64,000 bases of DNA, from positions 34,633 through 98,632 of the forward strand of contig CAYMYN010000018.1 of assembly GCA_964394665.1 (NCBI GenBank), read 5' to 3'. Shown in pieces: positions 16,779 to 25,553 of this stretch. This stretch comes from CAYMYN01 sp964394665 (GTDB taxonomy: Bacteria > Planctomycetota > UBA1135 > GCA-002686595). Made by a program: the position numbers and the translations under genes. Below the pieces are notes generated by a model that saw nothing but the letters and a program-made list of their open reading frames with translations, was not told the DNA's origin and searched no databases. Positions within the stretch are counted from its first letter, which is position 1. Every line of letters starts with the position of its first letter.

Positions 16779-18896
16779 TCAGCGGGTCGAGATGCGGGAG
16801 AAGTCGGCGACGCGCAGGAAGACGCGCGAGACGCCCAGGAGCAGGCCGATGCGGCGGGCGCGCAGGACCGGGTCGGGGTCCTCGACCAGGACGTGCTCGA
16901 AGAGGGCGGCGACCGGGGCTTCGAGCTCGAGTGCGCGCTCGAGCGCGGCGCGGTAGTCGAGCGCTTCGTCGGCGGCCGCCACCGCGCCCTCCACGCGCGT
17001 CAGGGCGTCGAACAGGGTCTGTTCGACGGGCGTCGCGAGGTCGGCGCGGGTGGGCATGGGCGCCTGCTTGTCGCGCGTGATGTTCAGCACGCGCTTGAAG
17101 GTGCCCAGGATGGGCGCGAAGCGTTCGTCGCCGACGAAGCTGCGCAGGGCCGCGAGCTTGGCCTCGATGCGCACCGGATCGGGCGCGCTGACGCACAGCA
17201 CGGCCTCGACCACGTCGGCCGAGAGCCCGGAGGCGACCGCCGCGGCCTGCTGGCGCGCGAGCACGAACTGGGCGAGCTGCTGGGCCAAGCTCTCGCGCTC
17301 GCGCAGCCCGTGGGCCGCCTCGCCGCGTTCCTTCGTCCAGGCCGCGAAGCCCTCGCGGTTGGCCAGGGCGCGCGCGTGGAAGTGCACGGCGGCGCGGCCG
17401 AAGAGCTCGGCGAGGTCCACCCGCAACCCACGCTCGACCAGGATGTTCACCAGGCCCAGGGCCGCACGCCGCAGACCCTGCGGATCGCCGCCGCCCTTGG
17501 GCACCAGGCCGATGCCGAAGCAGCCCACCAGGGTGTCGATGCGTTCGGCGAGCGCGAGGGCCGCGCCCTCGGCGCTCGAGGGCAGGGCATCGCCGGCGAA
17601 GCGCGGCAGGTAGTGCTCCTCGATCGCGAGCGAGACGCGCTCGGGCTCGCCGCCGTGTTGGGCGTAGAGCCGGCCCATGTGGCCCTGCAGCTCGGGGAAC
17701 TCGCCGACCATCGCCGTGGCGAGGTCGCTCTTCGCCAGACGCCCGGCGCGCAGCACGAGGTCCGGGTCGGCGCCGACCGCCGAGGCGAGCTCCGCGCCCA
17801 GCTCGGCGGTCCGGTGCGCCTTCTCGAGCATCGTGCCCAGGCCCCGGATCCACTGCATCTTCGCCAACTGGCCGTCGTGCGCCGCGAGCGGCTGCTTCTT
17901 GTCCTCGGCGAAGAAGAACCGCGCGTCGTCGAAGCGCGCGCGCAGGACCCGCGCGTTGCCCTCGGCGACCAGCCGTTCGTCGGCCCAGGGGTTGTTCGAG
18001 ATCAGCGCGAAGCGGTTGGTGAGCCGGCCGCCCTGGTAGAGCGGGAAGTAGCGTTGGTGCACGCGCATGGACTCGACCAGGAGGCGCGGCGGGAGCGCGA
18101 GCAGCTCGGGGTCGAAGGTTGCCAGCACGGGCACCGGCCACTCGACGAGGTGGGTGACCTCCTCGAGCAGGGCCTCCTCGGCGATGGGATCCGCGCCCTG
18201 GGCCTGGGCGAGCTCACCCAACAGACCGCGGATACGTTCCTTGCGCACCTCGAGGTCGGGCTCGACCTGGCGCGCGCGTAGGCCGGCGAGCCACTCGCGC
18301 GAATCGCGGAACTCGAACTCCGTGTCCTGCGCGAGGCGGTGCCCCAGGGTCCGGTTGCCGAGCGCGAGCCCGGCGGCGCGGCCGACGATCGGCTCGCCGG
18401 CGTACAGCGCGTTGACCCGGTGCAGGGGGCGGCCGAAACGCACGCCGCCGCGGCCCCACTCCATCGACCGCGCGAAGGGCACGGCGCGCACCAGGGCGTC
18501 GAGGCCGCCCGCGAGCAACGCCACGGTGCGCTCGCCGCCTTCCTGCACGCGCACCGCGACGACCTCGCCCTTGGGCGTCGCGACGCGTTCGAGGGCCGAG
18601 GGCTCGAGCCCGCGGCCGCGCGCGAAGCCGATGCCGGCCGGGGTGGGGCGGCCCTGGGCGTCGAAGGCGCGTTCGGCCGGGGGGCCCGTGACCAGGCGCT
18701 CGGAGAGCGGCCGGGACTCGGCCACGTCCTCGAGCACGATCGCCAGTCGGCGCGGCGTGGCGTAGCGGCGCGTCGCGCCGCCCACCAGGCCGGCGAGCAG
18801 CTCGACCAGGCCCTTCTCGAGCCCCTCGAGGGCCGGGAGCACGGCCTCGGCGGGCAGTTCCTCGCACACGAGCTCGACGAAGACCTCGCTGCTCAT
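16779..18896 (-). CDS. glyS: Glycyl-tRNA synthetase beta subunit
   Basis: The 705-residue product matches the usual length (about 690). It starts MSSEVFVELVCEELPAEAV, the typical beta-subunit opening, and continues with the expected central region (WGRGGVRFGRPLHRV, VESMRVHQRYFPLY) and a C-terminal anticodon-binding DALR-type end (DFSRISTR). Together with GlyQ it forms the alpha2-beta2 enzyme that charges tRNA-Gly in the cytoplasm. The ATG overlaps the glyQ stop by 4 nt (18893-18896), so translation is coupled and subunit ratio is set on one transcript. Nothing unusual is seen in the sequence. Confidence 0.97.
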   Translation of the reverse strand: MSSEVFVELVCEELPAEAVLPALEGLEKGLVELLAGLVGGATRRYATPRRLAIVLEDVAESRPLSERLVTGPPAERAFDAQGRPTPAGIGFARGRGLEPSALERVATPKGEVVAVRVQEGGERTVALLAGGLDALVRAVPFARSMEWGRGGVRFGRPLHRVNALYAGEPIVGRAAGLALGNRTLGHRLAQDTEFEFRDSREWLAGLRARQVEPDLEVRKERIRGLLGELAQAQGADPIAEEALLEEVTHLVEWPVPVLATFDPELLALPPRLLVESMRVHQRYFPLYQGGRLTNRFALISNNPWADERLVAEGNARVLRARFDDARFFFAEDKKQPLAAHDGQLAKMQWIRGLGTMLEKAHRTAELGAELASAVGADPDLVLRAGRLAKSDLATAMVGEFPELQGHMGRLYAQHGGEPERVSLAIEEHYLPRFAGDALPSSAEGAALALAERIDTLVGCFGIGLVPKGGGDPQGLRRAALGLVNILVERGLRVDLAELFGRAAVHFHARALANREGFAAWTKERGEAAHGLRERESLAQQLAQFVLARQQAAAVASGLSADVVEAVLCVSAPDPVRIEAKLAALRSFVGDERFAPILGTFKRVLNITRDKQAPMPTRADLATPVEQTLFDALTRVEGAVAAADEALDYRAALERALELEAPVAALFEHVLVEDPDPVLRARRIGLLLGVSRVFLRVADFSRISTR

Positions 18897-19756
18897 CGGG
18901 CGGCCTCGCTCGCGCCGGTGCGCGCGCCGTTCCAGACCTCGGCGCAGCGGCAGGCGGCCTCGCGGATGCGGCGGATGTACTGCGCGCGCTCGGCGACCGA
19001 GATCGCGCCCCGCGCGTCGAGCAGGTTGAAGGCGTGGCTGGTCTGGATGGCGTGGTCGTAGGCCGGCAGGGCCAGCCCCAGGTCGCACAGGCGCACGCAC
19101 TCGTCGAAGTGCCGCTGGAAGAGCGTGAAGAGCGTTTCGACGTCGCTGGCCTCGAAGTTGTAGCGCGACTGCTGCACCTCGTTCTCGAGGAACACGTCGC
19201 CGTAGGAGACGCCCGGGGCCCAGGACAGGTCGTACACGCGGTCGACCCCTTGCAGGTACATGGCCAGGCGCTCGAGGCCGTAGGTCAGCTCGACCGAGAT
19301 CGGCATGCACTCGATCCCGCCCACCTGCTGGAAGTAGGTGTATTGGGTGACCTCCATGCCGTCCATCCAGACTTCCCAGCCCAGGCCCCAGGCGCCCAGG
19401 GTCGGGCTCTCCCAGTCGTCCTTGACGAAGCGCACGTCGTGCGCGCGTTGGGAGAGGCCGAGCGCCTCGAGGCTGCCGAGGTAGAGCTCCTGCGAGTCGG
19501 CGGGCGAGGGCTTGAGGATCACCTGGTACTGGTAGTAGTGACCCAGGCGATTGGGGTTCTCGCCGTAGCGCGCGTCGCCCGGCCGGCGGCAGGGCTGCAC
19601 GTAGGCGCAGCGCCAGTCGTTCGGGCCCAACGCGCGCAGGAAGGTCGCTGGGTGGAACGTGCCGGCGCCCATGAAGGCGTCGTGGGGCTGCAGGAGCAGG
19701 CAGCCGCGCTCGCTCCAGTAACGGTCGAGGGCGAGGATCAGGTCCTGGAAGTGCAT
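18893..19756 (-). CDS. glyQ: Glycyl-tRNA synthetase alpha subunit
   Basis: The protein has 287 residues and starts MHFQDLILALDRYWSERGC, which is diagnostic. The class II catalytic core motifs follow: MGAGTFHPATFLRALGP, YVQPCRRPGDARYGENPNR and YYQYQVILKPSP, then GGIECMPISVELTYGLERLA. It provides the catalytic site of the tetrameric glycyl-tRNA synthetase. The 125 nt upstream, between this start and the HMA gene, probably contain a promoter, but none is clear and no T-box structure is recognisable. Confidence 0.97.
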   Translation of the reverse strand: MHFQDLILALDRYWSERGCLLLQPHDAFMGAGTFHPATFLRALGPNDWRCAYVQPCRRPGDARYGENPNRLGHYYQYQVILKPSPADSQELYLGSLEALGLSQRAHDVRFVKDDWESPTLGAWGLGWEVWMDGMEVTQYTYFQQVGGIECMPISVELTYGLERLAMYLQGVDRVYDLSWAPGVSYGDVFLENEVQQSRYNFEASDVETLFTLFQRHFDECVRLCDLGLALPAYDHAIQTSHAFNLLDARGAISVAERAQYIRRIREAACRCAEVWNGARTGASEAAR

Positions 19757-19881
19757 CGTCGGAGTCCGCGGGAGTCGCAGGGGGCGCGGATTGTCCTCTC
19801 CGACGTGGCCCGGACCAACCCCGGAGCCCGGGCGGAGCGCGGGTTTTGGGTCCGCGTTCGGCTCCGGCCGAGCACCGCGGG

Positions 19882-20190
19882 TCAGGGCGCGAGCGGCCGC
19901 GCCTTGTACGCGCCGGCGCCGGTGACGGCCTCCACCAAGCTCTCGGCGCGGGTCGCCTCGTCGCAGGTCACCCGGGCCCGCAGGCTCGTGTGGTCGACCT
20001 CGGCCGAGCGTACCCCAGGCACCTGGGCCAGGGCGGCGCGCACGTTGCTCGCGCAGCCCTCGCAGTCCAGGCCCTCGAGCTCGAGCACCACCACGCGTGC
20101 CGGTTCGGGCACGAACTCCGGGTTGCAGGCCGGGGCGAGGGCCAGGGCGAGGGCCAACAAGAAGGCGAGCGTTGCGTTGCGCTGGGGCAT
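19882..20190 (-). CDS. Small HMA-domain protein, probable exported metal-binding protein
   Basis: I take the ATG at 20190, giving 102 residues with an immediate hydrophobic leader (LAFLLALALALAPAC); the frame is open for 17 more residues upstream. Residues 33-100 form a heavy-metal-associated domain with the metal-binding site LDCEGCASNV (C43, C46) in place of the usual MxCxxC. The leader may be a signal peptide or a weak lipobox at C22. HMA domains bind Cu(I), Hg(II) or Zn(II) and pass the ion to a partner. It follows the two YeeE/YedE genes by 47 nt on the same strand, suggesting a shared transcript in thiol or metal handling. Periplasmic HMA proteins of MerP type are the closest analogy. 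Confidence 0.78.
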   Translation of the reverse strand: MPQRNATLAFLLALALALAPACNPEFVPEPARVVVLELEGLDCEGCASNVRAALAQVPGVRSAEVDHTSLRARVTCDEATRAESLVEAVTGAGAYKARPLAP

Positions 20191-20237
20191 GGGAACCTGG
20201 GGGGATGGGGCTCGGGATCGGGCCGCCCGTCGTCGGC

Positions 20238-20825
20238 TCAAGGCTGCCCGGGGACGGCCGCGGCGCGTCGGCGTTCGTGGCGCTCGAGGGCACCGAAGCC
20301 CACGAGCGCCAGCACGGCCAGGAGGCCCAGGAACCAGAAGGGCGAGGCCCCGGTGGCCGTGACCCAGGTCATCTTGCCCAGGTCGGCCAGCGGATGCACG
20401 TTGGCCACGACCCAGGCGTGGGTCTCGGCGTAGAGCCCGGCTCCGACGAGCATCCCGAAGAGCCCCGCCAAGGCGTCCCGCGAGCCGTCGCCCAGGGCGG
20501 CCACGCCGGTCCCCGGGCAGTAGCCCAGGGTCGCCATGCCCGCGCCGAAGATCACGCCGCCCACGGCGTTGGCGACCAGGTAGGCCGCCTTGACGTGCAG
20601 GCCCGCGATCCAGCCGAGCTGCAACATGGCATAGATGCCGACGCCGCTCACGATCACGGCGCTCAGCATGACCTTGAGCACGGTGAAGTCGCGCAGCAGG
20701 AACTGCCCCAGGATCGTGTCCGCGCGGGTCACGTGGGCCTTCTGCAGCAGGAACCCGAACACGAGTCCGGTCAGAGCGCCCAGCAGGAGCACCTGGGGCG
20801 AAGCGAACAGCGGTGCATCGAACAT
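20238..20825 (-). CDS. YeeE/YedE family membrane protein, C-terminal-half type
   Basis: This 195-residue protein has about five hydrophobic segments. It carries the family signature with an inward cysteine, LGYCPGTGVAALGDGS, and ends in a basic tail. In the Gram-positive and E. coli YeeE (TsuA) proteins the two halves are fused and move thiosulfate; split versions made of two roughly 180-residue genes are common in proteobacteria and planctomycetes. The partner half lies 8 nt upstream (20834-21382). The likely role is uptake of thiosulfate or another sulfur species, which is inferred from the family. Membrane location is clear from the hydrophobicity. Confidence 0.88.
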   Translation of the reverse strand: MFDAPLFASPQVLLLGALTGLVFGFLLQKAHVTRADTILGQFLLRDFTVLKVMLSAVIVSGVGIYAMLQLGWIAGLHVKAAYLVANAVGGVIFGAGMATLGYCPGTGVAALGDGSRDALAGLFGMLVGAGLYAETHAWVVANVHPLADLGKMTWVTATGASPFWFLGLLAVLALVGFGALERHERRRAAAVPGQP

Positions 20826-20833
20826 GGTGTTCC

Positions 20834-21382
20834 TCACGCTCCCTTGCGGGTCTGGGGGTGGGGGCCGTAGATCAGCCTCGCGGTCGCGATGCCGGCGGCG
20901 AACAGGCAGGCGATGAAGGTCCAGGAGGACACCGCGAGCTGCAGGCCGCCGGAGATGCCGTGGCCCGAGGTGCAGCCATCGGCCATGCGCGCGCCGTAGA
21001 GCAACAACACGCCGCCCAAGAAGGCGCCCACGTTCCGCCGGCCGCGGGCAGGGCCGAAGCGCGCGCTCCAGATCGAGGGCACGTACTCGCGCCGCGTCGA
21101 TCCCGCCAGCCGCGCGGCCAAGAAGGCTCCCAGCGGCAGCATCAGGACCAGCGCGACCTGCCAGTCGACGAGCGGGCGGCCGACGACGTGTTGGGCGAGG
21201 TAGCCGTTCGCGCGCACGTGGCTCTCGCTGACCAGACCCTCGAGGGCACCGATGACGCGCACGAAGCTCGTCGAGGTGCCCAGCGCCTGGCCCATGGTCA
21301 GGAAGGTGATCCAGGAGAGCACGCCGATGCCGGCGCCCACGACGTAGGGAGACCAACGCGGACTTCGGAGTGGGTTCGACAT
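20834..21382 (-). CDS. YeeE/YedE family membrane protein, N-terminal-half type
   Basis: The 182-residue product has about four to five membrane segments and the hallmark RMADGCTSGHGISGG, whose cysteine is essential in characterised thiosulfate transporters of this family. It is the first of the split pair and is followed 8 nt later by the second half, so a heteromeric transporter is likely. A conserved cysteine is thus present in each half. The gene is preceded by 193 nt that hold a 16-nt palindrome and the presumed promoter. Confidence 0.88.
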   Translation of the reverse strand: MSNPLRSPRWSPYVVGAGIGVLSWITFLTMGQALGTSTSFVRVIGALEGLVSESHVRANGYLAQHVVGRPLVDWQVALVLMLPLGAFLAARLAGSTRREYVPSIWSARFGPARGRRNVGAFLGGVLLLYGARMADGCTSGHGISGGLQLAVSSWTFIACLFAAGIATARLIYGPHPQTRKGA

Positions 21383-21480
21383 GGGGATCGACTCGGAGCG
21401 TTGCGAGGTGCGGCCGAACGGCCCCGCGGGCGCGCGGCCGTGGAGAGCCCATGGTTCGGGATGCGCGGGGTCCCCGCCGA

Positions 21481-21496
21481 TACGGCCGCGGCCGTA
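21481..21496. terminator. Perfect 16-nt palindrome between the MBL-fold and YeeE genes
   Basis: TACGGCCGCGGCCGTA reads identically on both strands. It lies 80 nt downstream of the MBL-fold stop and about 100 nt upstream of the YeeE start. It could be a terminator stem or an operator; the sequence alone does not decide. Confidence 0.3.
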
Positions 21497-21575
21497 GGGC
21501 TCCCACACAACGGACGTAGGAATCCGCCCGCGATTCGCCCCTGCGGGGCTCCGGCGCGGCGCCCGCGCCTCTCCG

Positions 21576-22205
21576 TCAGCGGCCGAGGTCGGCGAAGAGC
21601 TGCGCCAGGGCGCGGTCTCCGGCGTGGAAGAAACAATCGCCGTCGCCGAGCAACACCGCGCGCACGTCGAGCTCGCGCAGCGGGAGCAAGGATTCGATCG
21701 CGGCCCCGCGGTCGCTGAGCTTCTCGTCCGGCAGCAGCCGCAGCGCCCCGGAGAGGTGGCAGCGCACGAGGTCGCCGAAGACCAGGGCGCGGGCGGCCAC
21801 GAGGTAGAAGGCGGCTTCGTAGGCCGACTTGCCGCCGCGCAGGGCGAAGACCCGCAGCTCGTCCGCCAGGCCCCCGGGAAGGTCCGCGCCGTCCGTGTAC
21901 CAGTGGTCGACCTGCGCCGCGTCGCGGCCGAAGCGCGGGCGCTCCTCCGCCGGCGCCAACACACGCGCCCCCAGGGTGGCGCGCAGGGCCGGGGCCGCGC
22001 GCAGGTGGTCGAAGTTCGTCAGCAGGATCCAGCTCGCGCCGCCCTCCCGCCGCAGGGCCTCGACCTCGGGCGCATCGAGCTCCAAGGGGTCGATCAACGC
22101 GTTGCCCGTGGGGCGCACCCACAGGAAGCCGTTGAAGTCGATGCCGCGTTCGGGCTGGGGCCGGCTCCAGTAGGCGAGGCCCGGCAGGCTGGTCTTCTTG
22201 AGCAT
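21576..22205 (-). CDS. Metallo-beta-lactamase-fold protein with a degenerate metal site
   Basis: The 209 residues follow the MBL-fold pattern: a substrate-face strand (IDFNGFLWVRPTGNALID, 21-38), the position of the HxHxDH motif occupied by LLTNFDHLRAA, then FGDLV and a late LLGDGDCFFHAG. Only the Asp-His of the first motif is kept, so normal dinuclear zinc binding is doubtful. Related planctomycete proteins show the same TNxDH variant, so it may be a subfamily trait. MBL-fold persulfide dioxygenases often accompany split YeeE genes, which supports a link to the neighbouring sulfur transporter, but this protein lacks their metal ligands. Hydrolase function is uncertain. Confidence 0.75.
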   Translation of the reverse strand: MLKKTSLPGLAYWSRPQPERGIDFNGFLWVRPTGNALIDPLELDAPEVEALRREGGASWILLTNFDHLRAAPALRATLGARVLAPAEERPRFGRDAAQVDHWYTDGADLPGGLADELRVFALRGGKSAYEAAFYLVAARALVFGDLVRCHLSGALRLLPDEKLSDRGAAIESLLPLRELDVRAVLLGDGDCFFHAGDRALAQLFADLGR

Positions 22206-22287
22206 CGCGCCATCCTACCCAGCCGGCGCCTTCCGACGGTCGAGCGGCGGGCGTACCCTGGCGCCCTGCGGCGCCCGCGCACCCCCG

Positions 22288-24558
22288 ATGGAACGAGAAC
22301 CCACCGCAGCGCGAGCCTCGCGCGGGAAACCGCCGCGCGCGGCCGACCCGCCCGGTGGGCGGCCGCGCGCGCGCGATCTGGCGCCGATCCTGCTGGTCGC
22401 CGCGGCCCTCGCCATCTGGACCTGGGTCCGCATCGACGGCTACGCCCTGGCCGACTCGATCGAGTACCTCGAACATGCCCAGGCCCTGGTGCGCGGGGAA
22501 CGGGTGCTCGACTCGAGCGACATCCGCGGCATCGGCTTCGCGCTCGTGCTCGCGCCCCCCTTCCTGATCGCGGAGTGGCTGGGCCTCGAGGACCTGCGCT
22601 GGATCCTGCCCTTCGCGCGCCTGGCGCAGCTCGCCTTCACCCTGCTGCTCGTCGTCACGGTGGCGCGCATCGGTGGCGTCCTCGCCGGCCGCGGCGGGGG
22701 GCTGGCGGCGGGTTGGATCGCCGCGACGAGCCCCGTGCTGGTGAGTTTCTCGGTCGAGCCGGTGGCGGACGTGCTCGCGACCCTGCTCGTCGCCCGGGCG
22801 CTGCTGTGCGCCCTCGAGCCGGGCGGGGCGCGGCGCAATCTGGCCCAGGGCCTGTGGTCGGGCGCGGCCCTGCTCGTCGCCTTCAAGTCCCTGCTCGTCG
22901 TCGGGCCGTTGGCCGCGCTGGTCCTCGTGCGGGACCTGCGACGGCGTCGACGCGCGGCCCTGGCCCTGGTGCTGGGGCTCGCCCTGGGCGTGTTGGTGCA
23001 GGTCGCGCTCGATCGCCTGCGCTACGGCGAGTGGGGGCGCAGCCTGGCCTTCTACCTGGGCTCCAACGGCTACCTGATCGGCGCGCGCCTCGCGGGCGAG
23101 CTGGGATTCGTGGAGCTGGCGCGGCGCCTGTACGAGCTGGGCGTGGAGGTCCATACCGGGGAGGCGCACTCGGCCTCCGCGGCCGTGATGGGGGACGTGC
23201 GCCAGCGTTCGCCGGTGGCCTTCTACCTCTACGAAGCCACGCGCTTCGTCGGCCTGCCGGGGCTGGTGCTGCTGTTCGTCGGCACGTTGACGGCCCTCGC
23301 GCGCCCGAGCTGGTCGCGCCTCCAACCGCTGCTGCTGGTGGTGCTGGCCGCGGTGCTCACGACCTACAAGGGCAGCAAGGACTTCCGTCTGTGGTTGCCG
23401 CTGCTGCCGGCGGTGGCGGCCCTGTGCGCGCTCGGCTTCCGGGCCTGCGCCGGGCCCGCGGGGCCGCGTGCTGCGCGCTGGCGTTGGGTCGTGGCGGCCG
23501 CGTTCGTGTGGGCCAACGGATTCGCGGCGCTGGCGCGGCTCGCGCCCGGCCCGCCCCAGCGCCACGCGGGATACTGGGCGGCGCTCGAGCACGTGCAGCG
23601 CGCGGCCGAGCGCGAGGGTCGGCCCCTGCGCGTGGGCTCGGCCTGGCACTGGGCCGTGTTCCTGCGCGAGGGGCCGCCGCTCGAGCTGGTCAAGCTCCCG
23701 CACCATCTCGAGGCCTGGGAACACTACGACGCGCCGCGCCGCGCGCGGGATCTCGAGGTGCTCGACACCCTCGATCGGTTCGTCACGCACCTCGCGGTGC
23801 TGAGCGAACGGCCGACCCTGCTGGCGGCCTTCGGCGAGCGCTTCGAGGTCGAGGCGCTCTTCTTCGATCCCCTGCGCTACCGCGACCTGGGGCCGATCCT
23901 GGTGTTCGCGCGCCGCGCTCCGGGGGCGGCGCCGGCCTCCGAGCGCGTGCTCTTCGAACGGGTCGCCGACGCGGACCCCGCGCTGCTCTCGGCCCGCCCG
24001 GGCGCGGGGACGGCCTGGGACTTCCTCGAGCCGGGCGCGCCGGGGCGCCTGCGCCTGGTGGGCTTCGAGGTCGAGACCTTGCCGGGCGGGCACTCCTGGT
24101 TGACGTTGACCTGGTGGGTCGCCGGGGCGCTCGCCGACGACGTGCTCGTGCTGACGCGCATCGAGACCGATCCGCCGGGTGCCGTCGAGGAGCAACTGCA
24201 CACGCCGCTGTGGGGCATGGCGCCGAGCTCCGCCTGGCCGGCGGGCACGCTCCTGCGCGAGGGGCGGCCGCTCGTCGCCGCGGCGCGCCCCTTCGATCCC
24301 GCGACGCCCTGGACGCCGCTCGGCGGGCCGGGCGCGGGCCCGGACCTCTCGGCCGAGCTGCTGCTCGCCGTCTTCGCGCCCCCGACGCCGGGCACGGGCT
24401 CGCCCAAGGTCTACGCGCCGGCCCGCGCCGGCGCCGAGCAGCCGCTCGACCCGAGCGATCCGCAGGACGCCGCGGCGCTCGACGAGCGCGGGCGCCTGCG
24501 GGCCGGACGTTTTTCCTTGATCCGGCTCGGACCGGCGGGCGAAGGTTCCGCTCCCTGA
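22288..24558 (+). CDS. GT-C type integral membrane glycosyltransferase (ArnT/PMT-like)
   Basis: The 756-residue product has a cytoplasmic N-terminus and about ten transmembrane helices between residues 30 and 430, then a soluble C-terminal half. The first extracytoplasmic loop carries IDGYALADSIEYLEHA; acidic residues at this place are the catalytic feature of GT-C enzymes, which use polyprenyl-phosphate sugars. Later KGSKDFRLWLPLLPAV resembles the conserved lipid-donor loop. The C-terminal region is beta-rich (WDFLEPGAPGRLRLVGFEV). It is divergent from the MBL-fold gene, and a DUF1080 gene follows 29 nt downstream, suggesting joint action on exported glycans. Donor and acceptor are unknown. 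Confidence 0.8.
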   Translation: MEREPTAARASRGKPPRAADPPGGRPRARDLAPILLVAAALAIWTWVRIDGYALADSIEYLEHAQALVRGERVLDSSDIRGIGFALVLAPPFLIAEWLGLEDLRWILPFARLAQLAFTLLLVVTVARIGGVLAGRGGGLAAGWIAATSPVLVSFSVEPVADVLATLLVARALLCALEPGGARRNLAQGLWSGAALLVAFKSLLVVGPLAALVLVRDLRRRRRAALALVLGLALGVLVQVALDRLRYGEWGRSLAFYLGSNGYLIGARLAGELGFVELARRLYELGVEVHTGEAHSASAAVMGDVRQRSPVAFYLYEATRFVGLPGLVLLFVGTLTALARPSWSRLQPLLLVVLAAVLTTYKGSKDFRLWLPLLPAVAALCALGFRACAGPAGPRAARWRWVVAAAFVWANGFAALARLAPGPPQRHAGYWAALEHVQRAAEREGRPLRVGSAWHWAVFLREGPPLELVKLPHHLEAWEHYDAPRRARDLEVLDTLDRFVTHLAVLSERPTLLAAFGERFEVEALFFDPLRYRDLGPILVFARRAPGAAPASERVLFERVADADPALLSARPGAGTAWDFLEPGAPGRLRLVGFEVETLPGGHSWLTLTWWVAGALADDVLVLTRIETDPPGAVEEQLHTPLWGMAPSSAWPAGTLLREGRPLVAAARPFDPATPWTPLGGPGAGPDLSAELLLAVFAPPTPGTGSPKVYAPARAGAEQPLDPSDPQDAAALDERGRLRAGRFSLIRLGPAGEGSAP

Positions 24559-24587
24559 CCCCGCACGCCTCCCACCTGGATCGACCG

Positions 24588-25433
24588 ATGAAACGCACCC
24601 TCGCGCCCCTCGCCCTGCTGTCCCTGTGCGCCGTCGCGGGGGCCTGGATCACCCGGACCCAGGACACGGACGGGACGCGCCGCATCGTGGTCGGCTACAC
24701 CGACACGCCGCAGTTGCCCGGCTCGAAGTGGCGCGTGCACGACCCCGACCGCCCGCGGCCGTCCGTGGTGCTGCCGGGGACGTGGGGGACGCAGGACCGC
24801 CCGGGCGAGCCGCCCTCCGACGCGTTGGTGTTGTTCGACGGGACCTCGCTCGCGAGCTGGCAGGCCGCCGGCAAGCCCGGCGAGAAGGCCGGTTGGGAGC
24901 TGCGCGAGGGTGCCATGGTGGTCAACGGCACGGGCTCGATCGAGACGCGCATGCAGTTCGGCGACGTGCAACTGCACCTGGAGTGGCGCACGCCCGCCGA
25001 GCGTCAGGGCGACTCCCAGGCGCGCGGCAACAGCGGCGTGTTCCTGATGGGGCGCTACGAGGTCCAGATCCTCGACTCCTTCGAGAACCTCACCTACGCC
25101 GACGGTCAGGCGGCGGCCCTCTACGGCCAGCTCCCGCCGCTGGTCAACGTCTGCCGCGCGCCGGGGGAGTGGCAGAGCTACGACATCGTGTTCAGCGCGC
25201 CGCGCTTCGAGGAGGGCGAACTCGTGCGCCCCGCGCGGGTGACCGTGTTCCACAACGGCGTGCTCGTGCACTACGACCGCGCCTTCCTCGGCGCCACCAC
25301 CCACCGCGCCGTGGCGCGCTACGCCGAGCACGGGCCGGTGGGCCCGATCCAGTTGCAGGACCACGGCGCGCCGGTCGAGTTCCGCAACATCTGGGTGCGT
25401 CCCTTCGAGCACCCCTCCTGGCGCGGCGAGTGA
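24588..25433 (+). CDS. Secreted DUF1080 (3-keto-disaccharide hydrolase family) protein
   Basis: A signal peptide occupies about residues 1-19 (ending AVAGAW), and the product has 281 residues. The DUF1080 concanavalin-like jelly roll starts with ALVLFDGTSLASW (79-91) and continues with ARGNSGVFLMGRYEVQILDS (exact family signature), HNGVLVHYDR and QDHGAPVEFRNIWVRPF at the end. Members in planctomycetes and Bacteroidota hydrolyse 3-keto-glycosides, often together with Gfo/Idh-family oxidoreductases that make the keto sugar. Two Gfo/Idh genes lie about 20 kb away in this window, but no such gene is adjacent. It is probably co-transcribed with the preceding membrane glycosyltransferase. Confidence 0.92.
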   Translation: MKRTLAPLALLSLCAVAGAWITRTQDTDGTRRIVVGYTDTPQLPGSKWRVHDPDRPRPSVVLPGTWGTQDRPGEPPSDALVLFDGTSLASWQAAGKPGEKAGWELREGAMVVNGTGSIETRMQFGDVQLHLEWRTPAERQGDSQARGNSGVFLMGRYEVQILDSFENLTYADGQAAALYGQLPPLVNVCRAPGEWQSYDIVFSAPRFEEGELVRPARVTVFHNGVLVHYDRAFLGATTHRAVARYAEHGPVGPIQLQDHGAPVEFRNIWVRPFEHPSWRGE

Positions 25434-25517
25434 GCTGCCTGGGAGCGATCGCACCTACGGCTGCTCACCTGCCCCTCCCACGGGCGCCCGAGGCGACCGT
25501 CCTGCGGAGCTGGCAGC

Positions 25518-25552
25518 CCGTCCACGTCTCGGACGGACGCGCACCCGGGTGC
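25518..25552. terminator. Hairpins at the convergent junction of the DUF1080 and ferrochelatase-like genes
   Basis: CCGTCC/GGACGG (25518-25536) form a 6-bp stem. GCACCCGGGTGC (25541-25552) is a palindrome directly before the stop of the minus-strand gene. Either may end transcription; support is only positional. Confidence 0.3.
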
Positions 25553-25553
25553 T

